In this document: positions 26,632-34,847 of the stretch, piece by piece | Layout of the letters: each line of letters begins with the position of its first letter | How positions within the stretch are numbered: the stretch's first letter is position 1 | Source of the DNA: Candidatus Babeliales bacterium | GTDB taxonomy: Bacteria > Babelota > Babeliae > Babelales > Vermiphilaceae | Direction of reading: 5' to 3' | Assembly (NCBI GenBank): GCA_020049835.1 | Contig: JAGVLK010000003.1 | Span: forward strand, 1 to 64,000 | DNA length: 64,000 bases | Notes under the pieces: model-generated | Databases searched by the model: none | The model's input: the letters and a program-made list of their open reading frames with translations, nothing else | Told to the model about the DNA's origin: nothing | Translations under genes and position numbers: made by a program

Positions 26632-27630
26632 ATGAAGATAAACAAACAGTTTTGGACAATTTTGTTCATGGTATTGGGGTTAACTGCTCCAATGATGAGC
26701 CTTGATGCACGTGGCGGTGGTCGTGGCGGCGGCGGTGGTCGTGGATTCGGCGGCGGCGGACGCGGACGTAGCATTGGTGGTGGCGGTCGTAGTTTTGGTG
26801 GCGGGGGTCGTAGCTTTGGTGGCGGGGGTCGTGGACGTAGCATGAGCCCAGGTCGTGGCGGTATGCGTGGCGGCGGGGGTCGTGGAACAAATATTGCTGG
26901 CGGCAGAGGTCGCAGCGCAAGTCCCGGTGGTCGCGGTCGTGGCATGAGCCCAGGTGGTCGTGGACGTAGCGCAAGCCCAGGTCGTGGCGGCGCGCGCGGC
27001 GGCGGTGGTCGTGGACGTAGTATGAGCCCAGGTCGTGGTGGACAACATGGACATGCAGCACATCAAGGCGGACGCGGACGTAGTATGAGTCCAGGTCGCG
27101 GTGGACAACACGGACATGCAGGACACGCAGGTGGACGTGGTCATGGCAGAGGTAATGGCAGACATGGACATGCTGGAAATAGATTCGGTAACAGATTCAA
27201 CCGTGGCGGCTGGGGCGGCGGCTGGGGCTGGGGCGGCTGGGGATGGAGTCCATTCTGGGGCTTCGGTCTTGGTCTACTTGGTACCGGATTACTCCTTTAT
27301 GGATTTAATACATCCGGATATCCAATATATTACGGCGTAGACGAACAAGGCTACACTACTTATTACAATAACAGTAGTGAAGTTATTACCGATATCAGCA
27401 ATGTAACACCTGCTGCTATTTCAGGATTAACCCTCTATGGTTATGATGAATATAGCGAGCCTGTCTACAGAAATACCAGCGGCGCTATCGTATATGATGA
27501 CGGTACACCAATTGAAGCTGATATGACGATTACACCGGCATACCAAAAAGACATGCCGATGTATCAGAATGCAAGCAACCTTAATTGGGACACAAAGACA
27601 GCAGCTGTAGAAAATGCTCCTGCTGCATAA
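26632..27630 (+). CDS. Exported Gly-Arg-Ser repeat protein
   Basis: The ATG at 26632 follows AAGGG. A signal peptide (MKINKQFWTILFMVLGLTAPMMS) is followed by ~150 residues of low complexity: RGGG and GRG blocks with repeated RSMSPGRGG and RSASPGGRG units, then a His-rich GQHGHAAH repeat. A Trp/Gly segment and one hydrophobic stretch (FWGFGLGLLGTGLLLYGF) lead to an ~100-residue Tyr-rich C-terminal domain with two similar halves (GYPIYYGVDEQGYTTYYNN; LYGYDEYSEPVYRNTSG). The RGG and RS motifs look like those of eukaryotic RNA-binding proteins. It ends at the terminator at 27658. Confidence 0.75.
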   Translation: MKINKQFWTILFMVLGLTAPMMSLDARGGGRGGGGGRGFGGGGRGRSIGGGGRSFGGGGRSFGGGGRGRSMSPGRGGMRGGGGRGTNIAGGRGRSASPGGRGRGMSPGGRGRSASPGRGGARGGGGRGRSMSPGRGGQHGHAAHQGGRGRSMSPGRGGQHGHAGHAGGRGHGRGNGRHGHAGNRFGNRFNRGGWGGGWGWGGWGWSPFWGFGLGLLGTGLLLYGFNTSGYPIYYGVDEQGYTTYYNNSSEVITDISNVTPAAISGLTLYGYDEYSEPVYRNTSGAIVYDDGTPIEADMTITPAYQKDMPMYQNASNLNWDTKTAAVENAPAA

Positions 27631-27657
27631 ACAGCCGGCTAAACAGTGAAATAATCG

Positions 27658-27690
27658 GTGGGATGTGTTAACGCACGTCCCACTTTTTTT
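27658..27690 (+). terminator. Intrinsic terminator of the Gly-Arg repeat protein gene
   Basis: The stem GTGGGATGTG/CACGTCCCAC (one mismatch pair) is followed by seven Ts, 27 nt after the stop codon at 27630. Confidence 0.88.
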
Positions 27691-27813
27691 ATTAACATGA
27701 TTGATAGACAGTACCGGTTGCGCTTTATGGTCACTTATGGTAACATGATTACGTGGGCATTATCTCCACAATGCTCTATTGTATAACGTTCACATTACCG
27801 CATAAAGGGAACC

Positions 27814-28470
27814 ATGCCATTCGTTACCACCTGTAAAAAAACCATATTAGGTCTATTAGTTGCCACATGTGGCATGCAAGCTGCTGCACATACCTACACA
27901 CCTGAAAATACCGTTGTATTTGTACAGGGATATAATGTGATCTACGTCAATAGCAAGACGCGTATCGCTTTTAAATGCACCGTTTTTGCTGCAAGCAATC
28001 CGTCACTTTTAAAGCTCACCTTTAATCGTGCATTTATGTCTGCCGTTTTAGCTAAACTTAAACAAGGCACAAGACTTTCCGATTATTATGAACTTTTTGA
28101 TATATTTGATGAAAGTGGTCGCATTAAATTGTTTGCACGAAGAATGACCGTCGAAGGCAAAGATGCTATCGACGATGGTATTAAAGCAGTTCAGGCATTG
28201 CTTGATGCCGGTTATCAAGTAGTTATCTTAACCGGTCAAGATGAAGCCTTAAATGTGGAATTCAAAAAACTATTCCCTATAATGGATCACCCTGGCATAG
28301 AAATTATAAGTAGCTATGATAACAATGTTGCATCATATGAAGCTTTAAAAGCTGCATCGGGCAAAGAGCATGCATTCTTATTGTATGGCAACAGAAATCA
28401 TGTATCGGTGGATAATGCAGATGAAGCCGGCTTGATTATTAAACATTATAGCCAAGCTCTCGAGGCGTAA
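27814..28470 (+). CDS. Exported HAD-like protein without catalytic aspartates
   Basis: AAAGGGA precedes the ATG and a signal peptide (ILGLLVATCGMQAAA) follows. The mature ~190 residues show the HAD layout: NTVVFVQGYNVIYVNS at the motif I strand, VQALLDAGYQVVILTGQDE at motif II, and HAFLLYGNRNHVSVDNADEAGL at motif IV. At motif I the expected DxD is QGY, so the nucleophile is missing. It could be a binding protein derived from a phosphatase, or a different Rossmann-like fold. Function unknown. Confidence 0.65.
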   Translation: MPFVTTCKKTILGLLVATCGMQAAAHTYTPENTVVFVQGYNVIYVNSKTRIAFKCTVFAASNPSLLKLTFNRAFMSAVLAKLKQGTRLSDYYELFDIFDESGRIKLFARRMTVEGKDAIDDGIKAVQALLDAGYQVVILTGQDEALNVEFKKLFPIMDHPGIEIISSYDNNVASYEALKAASGKEHAFLLYGNRNHVSVDNADEAGLIIKHYSQALEA

Positions 28471-28477
28471 AATATAT

Positions 28478-28552
28478 AATCATCCTGAGCTTGTCGAAGG
28501 ACATTCCTTATATACTCTTAACGGAAGATCCTTCGCCAAGCTCAGGATGATT
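28478..28552. repeat. MITE-like element, dispersed family A copy 2
   Basis: Two 24-bp inverted arms (28478-28501 and 28529-28552) differ at one base and enclose only 27 nt. The core CATCCTGAGCTTGTCGAAGG is shared with 48100-48278 and, with small differences, 13371-13540. It follows the stop at 28470 by 7 nt and can fold into a long hairpin, so it may also act as the 3' end of that transcript. Confidence 0.78.
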
Positions 28553-28636
28553 TATAAAAAATGGGCTTCATAATAATTTTATCACGTGGATACTCATAAT
28601 AGCACCCCACAAAACACCCTCACATCAAGTTCAGAT

Positions 28637-29263
28637 TTACATACCCTCAAACAACAATGCGCGCGCAGGAGCCCCATCACACCCAATAATCGCCAATGGT
28701 AAACAGCATAAAAAATATGTACCAATCGGCACCTCGCGTAAACGCAAACCTTCTATAATCGTGCACCCTGCCTGCAACAATAATATATGCGTTGCATGGT
28801 CAGGCTGATTGCGTTCAATACCAAGATAATCAATACCCACTGCACGTACACCTGCAGTAATTAATGCCTGTGCTGCAGAAGCATCGATGTATACAAAATT
28901 TTGATCAAAAGGCTCATCAATTTCTTTGAGACTATTTTTAGTTTTGAATAGCACTATCTGCTGCGGTTCAAGATGAATGTTCGTAAGCATATCGGCGGTA
29001 ATTGCGCCTTCAACATGCATCATATCAATTACTTGTGCTGGACCAACTGCTGCAAGCGCTCCAATTTGATCTATGCTCATGCCATCAGCTACAAAATGTG
29101 ATGGTGCATCAATATGCGTACCTGTGTGCGAGCCAAGCGTAATGATGCTTTCGCGCACATTATGTTCTGCAAAATTTTTTGTCTCTTTAATGTCAACGAC
29201 CTGTTTGTTTTTATATGCAGTCATTGTTGGCGTAATTGGCCAACTGATGTCATAAACTTTCAT
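28637..29263 (-). CDS. Cyclase-family (kynurenine formamidase-like) metal hydrolase
   Basis: The family signature HTGTHIDAPSHF (residues ~46-57) supplies metal ligands, and DISWPITPTM at the start, VGIDYLGIER and IIEGLRLREVPIGTYFLCCLPL are also typical. The 208 residues are full length, no signal peptide. Family members hydrolyse amides or lactone-like rings (kynurenine formamidase, isatin hydrolase). It is the last gene of pgi-zwf-gnd, 11 nt after gnd, a position where a 6-phosphogluconolactonase would be expected. That role is a hypothesis only. Confidence 0.88.
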   Translation of the reverse strand: MKVYDISWPITPTMTAYKNKQVVDIKETKNFAEHNVRESIITLGSHTGTHIDAPSHFVADGMSIDQIGALAAVGPAQVIDMMHVEGAITADMLTNIHLEPQQIVLFKTKNSLKEIDEPFDQNFVYIDASAAQALITAGVRAVGIDYLGIERNQPDHATHILLLQAGCTIIEGLRLREVPIGTYFLCCLPLAIIGCDGAPARALLFEGM

Positions 29264-29274
29264 GGACTGTTTCC

Positions 29275-30180
29275 TTATGGTGCTAACTTTTTAACCGGGT
29301 GACCACCAAACTTATTACGAATAAGTGCAATAAGTTTCGTCGCAAAATTACCACCTGTTGCACGTGATTCAGCGCGCACCTGCAATGCAGTTTTAAGTGC
29401 CGGCGCCGGAATTGCATGCTCTTGCGCCTCTTGCTCTGCCCAAAGCCCGGTGCCACCTTCTGCCACAAACCCGGAATAAGCATCAAACTGCTGATCTTTT
29501 TGCAACACTTCATGCGCCAGCTGCAAAAGATATGAACGTATAATTGAACCATGCATCCAGATATCACTTACTTGCGCTAAATCTAATGGTACGTCTTTAT
29601 AATGCCCCTCTTTAAGTATCTGAAATCCTTCTGCATATGCTTGCAGAATACCGTACTCAATACCATTGTGCACCGATTTTACATAGTGCCCTGCACCGCT
29701 GGGGCCGACAAGACCATACCCCTGTTTAGTGGCAATTGCTTTAAGAATTGGCACTACATGTAAATATGCAAGCTGTTGCCCACCAACCATCAGAGAAAAG
29801 CCATCTTCGGCACCTTGCAATCCACCGGATGTTCCACAATCAAGATACGGTATACCATCTTGTGCTAAATCTGCTGCACGGCGCATTGAATCTTTGTAGT
29901 TACTGTTACCCCCATCAATAATTATAGTTTCAGGTTTCAGGCGAGGCTTCAGTTTTTGCAAAATCTGATCAACAATATCACCGGCCGGAAGCATAAGCCA
30001 GATAATATCTACTTTATCGGGCAAACAATCTACTGCTTCAACTATCGCAATACCGGTATTTTCTGCATATGCACGTGCCTGCACATCGACATCATAACCG
30101 AGCACTACATGTCCTGCGTTATGAATACGCTTTGCAACAGCATGTCCCATTCTACCCAATCCGACAACGCCTACATTCAT
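29275..30180 (-). CDS. gnd: 6-phosphogluconate dehydrogenase, short (decarboxylating) type
   Basis: The ~301-residue chain has the Rossmann NAD(P) motif VGLGRMG, the substrate segment DGGNSNYKDS, the family signature LDCGTSGGLQGAEDG and the catalytic HYVKSVHNGIEYG. Its length matches the short GndA/YqeC-like type, not the 470-residue type. It oxidises 6-phosphogluconate to ribulose 5-phosphate and CO2, usually with NAD in short forms. The ATG at 30180 overlaps the zwf stop (ATGA), with AAGG 9 nt upstream. Confidence 0.95.
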   Translation of the reverse strand: MNVGVVGLGRMGHAVAKRIHNAGHVVLGYDVDVQARAYAENTGIAIVEAVDCLPDKVDIIWLMLPAGDIVDQILQKLKPRLKPETIIIDGGNSNYKDSMRRAADLAQDGIPYLDCGTSGGLQGAEDGFSLMVGGQQLAYLHVVPILKAIATKQGYGLVGPSGAGHYVKSVHNGIEYGILQAYAEGFQILKEGHYKDVPLDLAQVSDIWMHGSIIRSYLLQLAHEVLQKDQQFDAYSGFVAEGGTGLWAEQEAQEHAIPAPALKTALQVRAESRATGGNFATKLIALIRNKFGGHPVKKLAP

Positions 30181-31571
30181 GATAGCCACCTTATTGCATG
30201 TTTTTTATTAAAATCAGCAAGTTCTTCCGGCCCTGCCGTACCTTTTTTATAGATATGCACTGCAAGTTCAGATTTATGTATCGCATCAATTATACGCCAT
30301 GCGGCTTCAATTTCATCAAAGCGCACAGAAACTGATTGCTCTCCATTCATAACGCCTTCCAATAACGTTTCGTAAGCTTGCACTTCTTGTTTGCCAAATA
30401 TACAACTATGACAATAGTCCATGGTAACCGGCATAAGCTCATTGCGCTGTCCCGGACGTTTTGCATTAAGTTGTAATGAAAATCCAGCTTCAGGACTAAT
30501 TTCTATCGTGAGTACGTTTGCCTGCGCAGGACAAGTTTCTGTCAGGCAGGTCACCGGTTTAAACACAACGTGAATTTTTGTTTCTTTTTTGGTTAATGCT
30601 TTGCCTGTTTTCAGGTAAAAGGGGACACCTTGCCAACGAGAATTGTTTATACGCAATATAAGTGCAGCAAAAGTTTCTGTTGTAGAGTCTGCTCGCACAT
30701 TCAACTCTTGTTGATACCCTTCGTATTGCCCCAAAAAAACATCCTCTACCTTCACATGATCAAGCACCTGCGCTCGACGATCGCGAATATAATCGCCAGT
30801 CAACCGTTCAGGTGTCTCCATTGCGATGATAGCAAGGAGCTCTAGCATGTGATTTTGCACAACATCAGACATTGCCCCATATGCATCATAATAGGGACCT
30901 CGACTACCAATAGTATCATTTTCAAGCAACGTAATTTGTACATTGTCGATATATCGACCATTCCACAGCGGCTCAAATACAACATTGGCAAAACGCACAA
31001 GCGCAATATTGCTCACTAATTCTTTAGTTAAATAATGATCAATACGATAGATTTGCGATTCATCAAAATGGCGAGCTATACACGCATTAATTTTTTGCGC
31101 TGACGCTAAATTACTACCAAATGGTTTTTCATAAATTAAGCGTGCCCATGCCCCATCAGCCACATTTGAACGCTCAGCAAGTTGTGCGCGCGCAGTAAAC
31201 TCCGTAATCTGACAAAAAAAATCTGATGCCGCGGCAAGATAGATTAATATGCGTGGTGCTTTAAATCCATAGGTAACCCTGAGTTCATTAACCTGATGTT
31301 TAAGCGCGACGTAATCATCATATGATGTAAAATCAAGTTTGTGATAATAAAAATTCTTTCTAAATTGGGCAAATTTTTCTTTATCAACATCGTGCAGGAA
31401 TGTATCCAATCGATCCATAACCCTATCGGCAGTTGTCGCTTCATATGCTGCGCCAACGATGATATAACGTTCTATGCGATGTTTAGCAACCAAATGGTAC
31501 AGTGCCGGCAACAATTTGCGCCCAGCTAAATCTCCTGAAGCTCCGTAAACCACTATGATATATTCATGCAT
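30177..31571 (-). CDS. zwf: Glucose-6-phosphate 1-dehydrogenase
   Basis: The 464-residue enzyme has the dinucleotide motif GASGDLAGRKLLPALY, IYEKPFG, and the catalytic RIDHYLTKE segment, followed by FEPLWNGRYIDNVQITLLE. It oxidises glucose 6-phosphate to 6-phosphogluconolactone in the cytoplasm, making NADPH. It overlaps pgi upstream by 8 nt and gnd downstream by 4 nt, so the three are translated as one unit. Confidence 0.97.
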   Translation of the reverse strand: MHEYIIVVYGASGDLAGRKLLPALYHLVAKHRIERYIIVGAAYEATTADRVMDRLDTFLHDVDKEKFAQFRKNFYYHKLDFTSYDDYVALKHQVNELRVTYGFKAPRILIYLAAASDFFCQITEFTARAQLAERSNVADGAWARLIYEKPFGSNLASAQKINACIARHFDESQIYRIDHYLTKELVSNIALVRFANVVFEPLWNGRYIDNVQITLLENDTIGSRGPYYDAYGAMSDVVQNHMLELLAIIAMETPERLTGDYIRDRRAQVLDHVKVEDVFLGQYEGYQQELNVRADSTTETFAALILRINNSRWQGVPFYLKTGKALTKKETKIHVVFKPVTCLTETCPAQANVLTIEISPEAGFSLQLNAKRPGQRNELMPVTMDYCHSCIFGKQEVQAYETLLEGVMNGEQSVSVRFDEIEAAWRIIDAIHKSELAVHIYKKGTAGPEELADFNKKHAIRWLS

Positions 31572-32802
31572 CGGCTAAGTTCTTTCGTACTTGACGTTTA
31601 TACAACTCAACTTCCGGCTGATCAAAAGGATTGACGTGAAGCAGCTGTGCTAGATACAGTACTTGATGCATATAAAATTGCAATAACTGTCCCATGGCAA
31701 ACATATTTTTTTCATACAACTCTAGATGTATATATGGCAATGATTTTTCAGTATATGCTTGCATAACCCCCTGTTCAATTGCCTGCATAATAGTATGCAA
31801 CGATTTTTTCTGCATATGTGGAACTAACGTATCGAATAATGGATTTTCTTGCAAAGTGAGCTGATGATCGGTACGCGTACACGTAATAAATGTCGTCATC
31901 ATGGGTATAACAGAGGCAAGAAACTGCTGACCAACTGCATGCAGATCAGTCGTACCAACACTCACCATCGGCACACAACTATATTTTACCGGTGATCCAT
32001 CAACATGTATTGCTTTACCTAAACTCTCTCCCATAAGCTGCTGCCACCATTTGCCCATATTGTACATATCATTGCCAAAAAGAAATAAGTTGTGCACAGC
32101 AAACCCTTTGCGCATGTGCGCATATATCCATTTCGCTGTTTGCCATGCTTGATTGCTCTGATCAGTTGTTAACAGGTGATACATCTGTTGCGCACCTTGC
32201 ACGCATGCAGCAATGTCAAGATCAAGCATCGCCAATGGAAACAAACCTACTGCAGTAAGCACTGAATAACGTCCGCCAACTGCGTCCGGAATTGCAAGCA
32301 TGCTCCATGATTGTTCTTGTGCGCGCTGCCAAAGAGCAGAATCTTTATCGGTAGTAACAACAACATATTCGTGTGCTCGTACACCTTCATAGCTACACAG
32401 CAATGTATAAAAAAGTTGAAAATTGGCGACAGTTTCTGTCGTAGTACCTGACTTTGATATTACATTAACTAAAACATGCTTACCTGCATGCAGGAGCTGT
32501 TTGGTATGTTCAAGAATACGATAGGTATAATCGGTATCAAGACTATCGACAAAATAAATAAGCGCATCAGGATACACCAATGATTGCACTGCCATGGTGC
32601 CAAGATTTGATCCACCAATACCAATAAGAATAATCGCTGCAATATCTAACTGTTTTTTCTGCGCAACCATATCCTGTATCTCTTGCAGCATTATAGCATC
32701 AAACGCAGTGCGCAGCACTGCTTCTTGCGCTAGAGCATGCGGTGATGCAATATCATGTTCGTTGACCACTTCAGGAAAACGCCTGATAATAACTGATTTC
32801 AT
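31564..32802 (-). CDS. pgi: Glucose-6-phosphate isomerase
   Basis: The PGI signatures are IGIGGSNLGTMAVQSL, VISKSGTTTET, GGRYSVLTAVGLFPLA and, near the end, NPFDQPEVELYK with the catalytic Lys region. The chain of 412 residues is shorter than most bacterial Pgi (about 445-550), as in other reduced genomes. It interconverts glucose 6-phosphate and fructose 6-phosphate. GGGAG lies ~10 nt before the ATG. First gene of pgi-zwf-gnd-cyclase. Confidence 0.96.
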   Translation of the reverse strand: MKSVIIRRFPEVVNEHDIASPHALAQEAVLRTAFDAIMLQEIQDMVAQKKQLDIAAIILIGIGGSNLGTMAVQSLVYPDALIYFVDSLDTDYTYRILEHTKQLLHAGKHVLVNVISKSGTTTETVANFQLFYTLLCSYEGVRAHEYVVVTTDKDSALWQRAQEQSWSMLAIPDAVGGRYSVLTAVGLFPLAMLDLDIAACVQGAQQMYHLLTTDQSNQAWQTAKWIYAHMRKGFAVHNLFLFGNDMYNMGKWWQQLMGESLGKAIHVDGSPVKYSCVPMVSVGTTDLHAVGQQFLASVIPMMTTFITCTRTDHQLTLQENPLFDTLVPHMQKKSLHTIMQAIEQGVMQAYTEKSLPYIHLELYEKNMFAMGQLLQFYMHQVLYLAQLLHVNPFDQPEVELYKRQVRKNLADA

Positions 32803-32960
32803 AGCAGATGAACTCCCGAATTGCGAGTATACATATTATGCTTAAGTTGTACCAACCATGTAAAAAAAAAGCAAACAACCAAAATTGTTGATTCCTAAAA
32901 AAAATGCGTGATACAGTTGCACTACAAATGTTACATCCGTTTTTTATTAGAGGAGAGACC

Positions 32961-34811
32961 ATGAAAAAAACCGTCTATTGCGCGGCGTTATGCATCATGC
33001 AATACGCAGCCTACGGCATATTTAACCATGTACCCGGTGATCAGATCTGGGTAATGGTAAATGAATTAGGCCGAACCAATCAAGCGATTAAGGGGTATGC
33101 AACTCCCATTACCAATGCAGATCTGCCTCTCAATATTACCGTTTCCGGTCGCTATGCAGCAGTGGAACCGCTTTCCTATACTCCCGGTGGTTCACCAATA
33201 ACTATCGATGCTGACAATGTGTATCTTACCTTGAATGGCTACACACTTACTGTTGGCAATAAAGCGGCCAGCTCTATTGTAGTTATGAATGGAAGAAACA
33301 ATGTATCAATTGTTAACGGCGCTATTAATGGTGGCGATACCGTGTTCTTTATGGGTAATCATAATGGCATAACACTTGATAGCCTCTACATGAACAATTG
33401 CGGCACCGCCGGTAATGCAGCATTTACCATAGCCGGAGGCAGTAACAACATCACTGCGAGCAATATTAGAGAAAACGGCAGACAAAACAGCGATGGACTT
33501 TTTATACAAAATTGCACCAATATTCGTGTAAGCAACTGCTCATTTGATAATAACCTCAGCAACGGACTTGTTATTACAGAATGCCGGCATGCGACCGTAG
33601 AAAACGTTATAGCTAATCAGACTAATCTCACGGGAATAACTATCGGGACTTCCTCGGATGTATATTTAGCCAACTGTTCAGTAGCAGCACTTTCTGCAGG
33701 TCTGGCACCAATTGCATATAATATATTAGAAGACTCAGAACAAGTAGTACTTAATAACTGCTCAAGTGCGGGAAACGGGACCAATAGCATAGGTCTCTTC
33801 ATTCGCGATTGCACTGCGGTTAGCTGCAAAGGATTTAGTTCTTATAATGATAACTTTGGTGTCCAACAAAGCGATATCGGTGCCGGTTCAAGCTTAATTA
33901 CTATTGAAGATTCCACCATCGAACTTGCGGCGACAAACGCTATATTGTTCGATACAAACATAAGCAACGTCTTGTTTCAAAATGTGAACGTGATAAGCGC
34001 CGGAGCAACCGCTATTCTTGGCACAAATGCCAGCAGTATCGTTTTTAAAAATCTGCAACTGTTAGATCTTGTCGGTGATGCGGGCATACAGTTTACCACC
34101 ATTGATAATTTTGTACTAAAAAACAGCTCATTAATTGGACATACTCCGCTACCGACTACACTGGTTGAGATAATTGATATAGCAAATATTTCTAACTCAT
34201 TAGTAAAAAATAACACCTTGCTTGGTAACCATAATTTGGATAATGGTATTAACTTTTCGGCAACCGTGCTCAATACCTGTTTACTTGATAATTATGTTTC
34301 AAACGTAAGCAACTTCGGTATTCAAACGGTTGTTGCTTCTAATTACGTTCTTGCTAACAACATTGCTGCGAATAATATTATTGGGATAGGTATAACCAAT
34401 GGTACCGCATGCGCCATACGTAATTGTACGTGCGACAACAATCTAATTGAGGGCATCGGATTTGGTGGAACTAAATCGGCAATTACACACAACAATATTA
34501 ACTTTAATAATCAAACACTTCCTGCAAATACGGGCATTGGCATTTCTAGTGCATCATTGAATTATATCGGGTTTAATAACATCGTATTAAAAGGATCCGG
34601 TGGCGGTTCTACAGCAGTAGGCATCACCGAGGGTGCTCCTGGAGGCAATGCGTTCCTTGGTAATATGATACAGAATTTCAGTAATGGTACGGGTGGTGGC
34701 GCATCAACAGTAAGCTTCTATACAAGTTCACCATTCAATTGTACTCCGGCTGGAGGAGCAGATCCAGTACCCGCTTCACATTGGGAAAATCTACATATTA
34801 TTTATTCGTAA
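32961..34811 (+). CDS. Exported right-handed beta-helix protein (paralogue 1)
   Basis: AGAGGAGA precedes the ATG at 32961 and a signal peptide follows (MKKTVYCAALCIMQYAAYG). After a conserved N-terminal block with VPGDQIWVM, residues ~90-590 are short Asn/Ser/Gly/Ile-rich repeats of about 22-25 residues (e.g. NGRNNVSIVNGAINGG, NCTNIRVSNCSFDNN) that match parallel beta-helix (PbH1) coils as in pectate lyase-type or NosD folds. No catalytic residues can be assigned. Likely a surface adhesin or glycan-binding or -cleaving protein. The next gene, 36 nt on, is a paralogue. Confidence 0.85.
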   Translation: MKKTVYCAALCIMQYAAYGIFNHVPGDQIWVMVNELGRTNQAIKGYATPITNADLPLNITVSGRYAAVEPLSYTPGGSPITIDADNVYLTLNGYTLTVGNKAASSIVVMNGRNNVSIVNGAINGGDTVFFMGNHNGITLDSLYMNNCGTAGNAAFTIAGGSNNITASNIRENGRQNSDGLFIQNCTNIRVSNCSFDNNLSNGLVITECRHATVENVIANQTNLTGITIGTSSDVYLANCSVAALSAGLAPIAYNILEDSEQVVLNNCSSAGNGTNSIGLFIRDCTAVSCKGFSSYNDNFGVQQSDIGAGSSLITIEDSTIELAATNAILFDTNISNVLFQNVNVISAGATAILGTNASSIVFKNLQLLDLVGDAGIQFTTIDNFVLKNSSLIGHTPLPTTLVEIIDIANISNSLVKNNTLLGNHNLDNGINFSATVLNTCLLDNYVSNVSNFGIQTVVASNYVLANNIAANNIIGIGITNGTACAIRNCTCDNNLIEGIGFGGTKSAITHNNINFNNQTLPANTGIGISSASLNYIGFNNIVLKGSGGGSTAVGITEGAPGGNAFLGNMIQNFSNGTGGGASTVSFYTSSPFNCTPAGGADPVPASHWENLHIIYS

Positions 34812-34847
34812 TGTGTAAAATATAATTTTTTAACAAGGAAATAATCC

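Noticed and set aside
26613-26945. Open frame antisense to the Gly-Arg repeat gene, giving a Pro/Arg-rich protein
   Set aside because: It is the mirror of GGC/CGT-rich repeat codons; no RBS or start context and the sense protein has a signal peptide and terminator.
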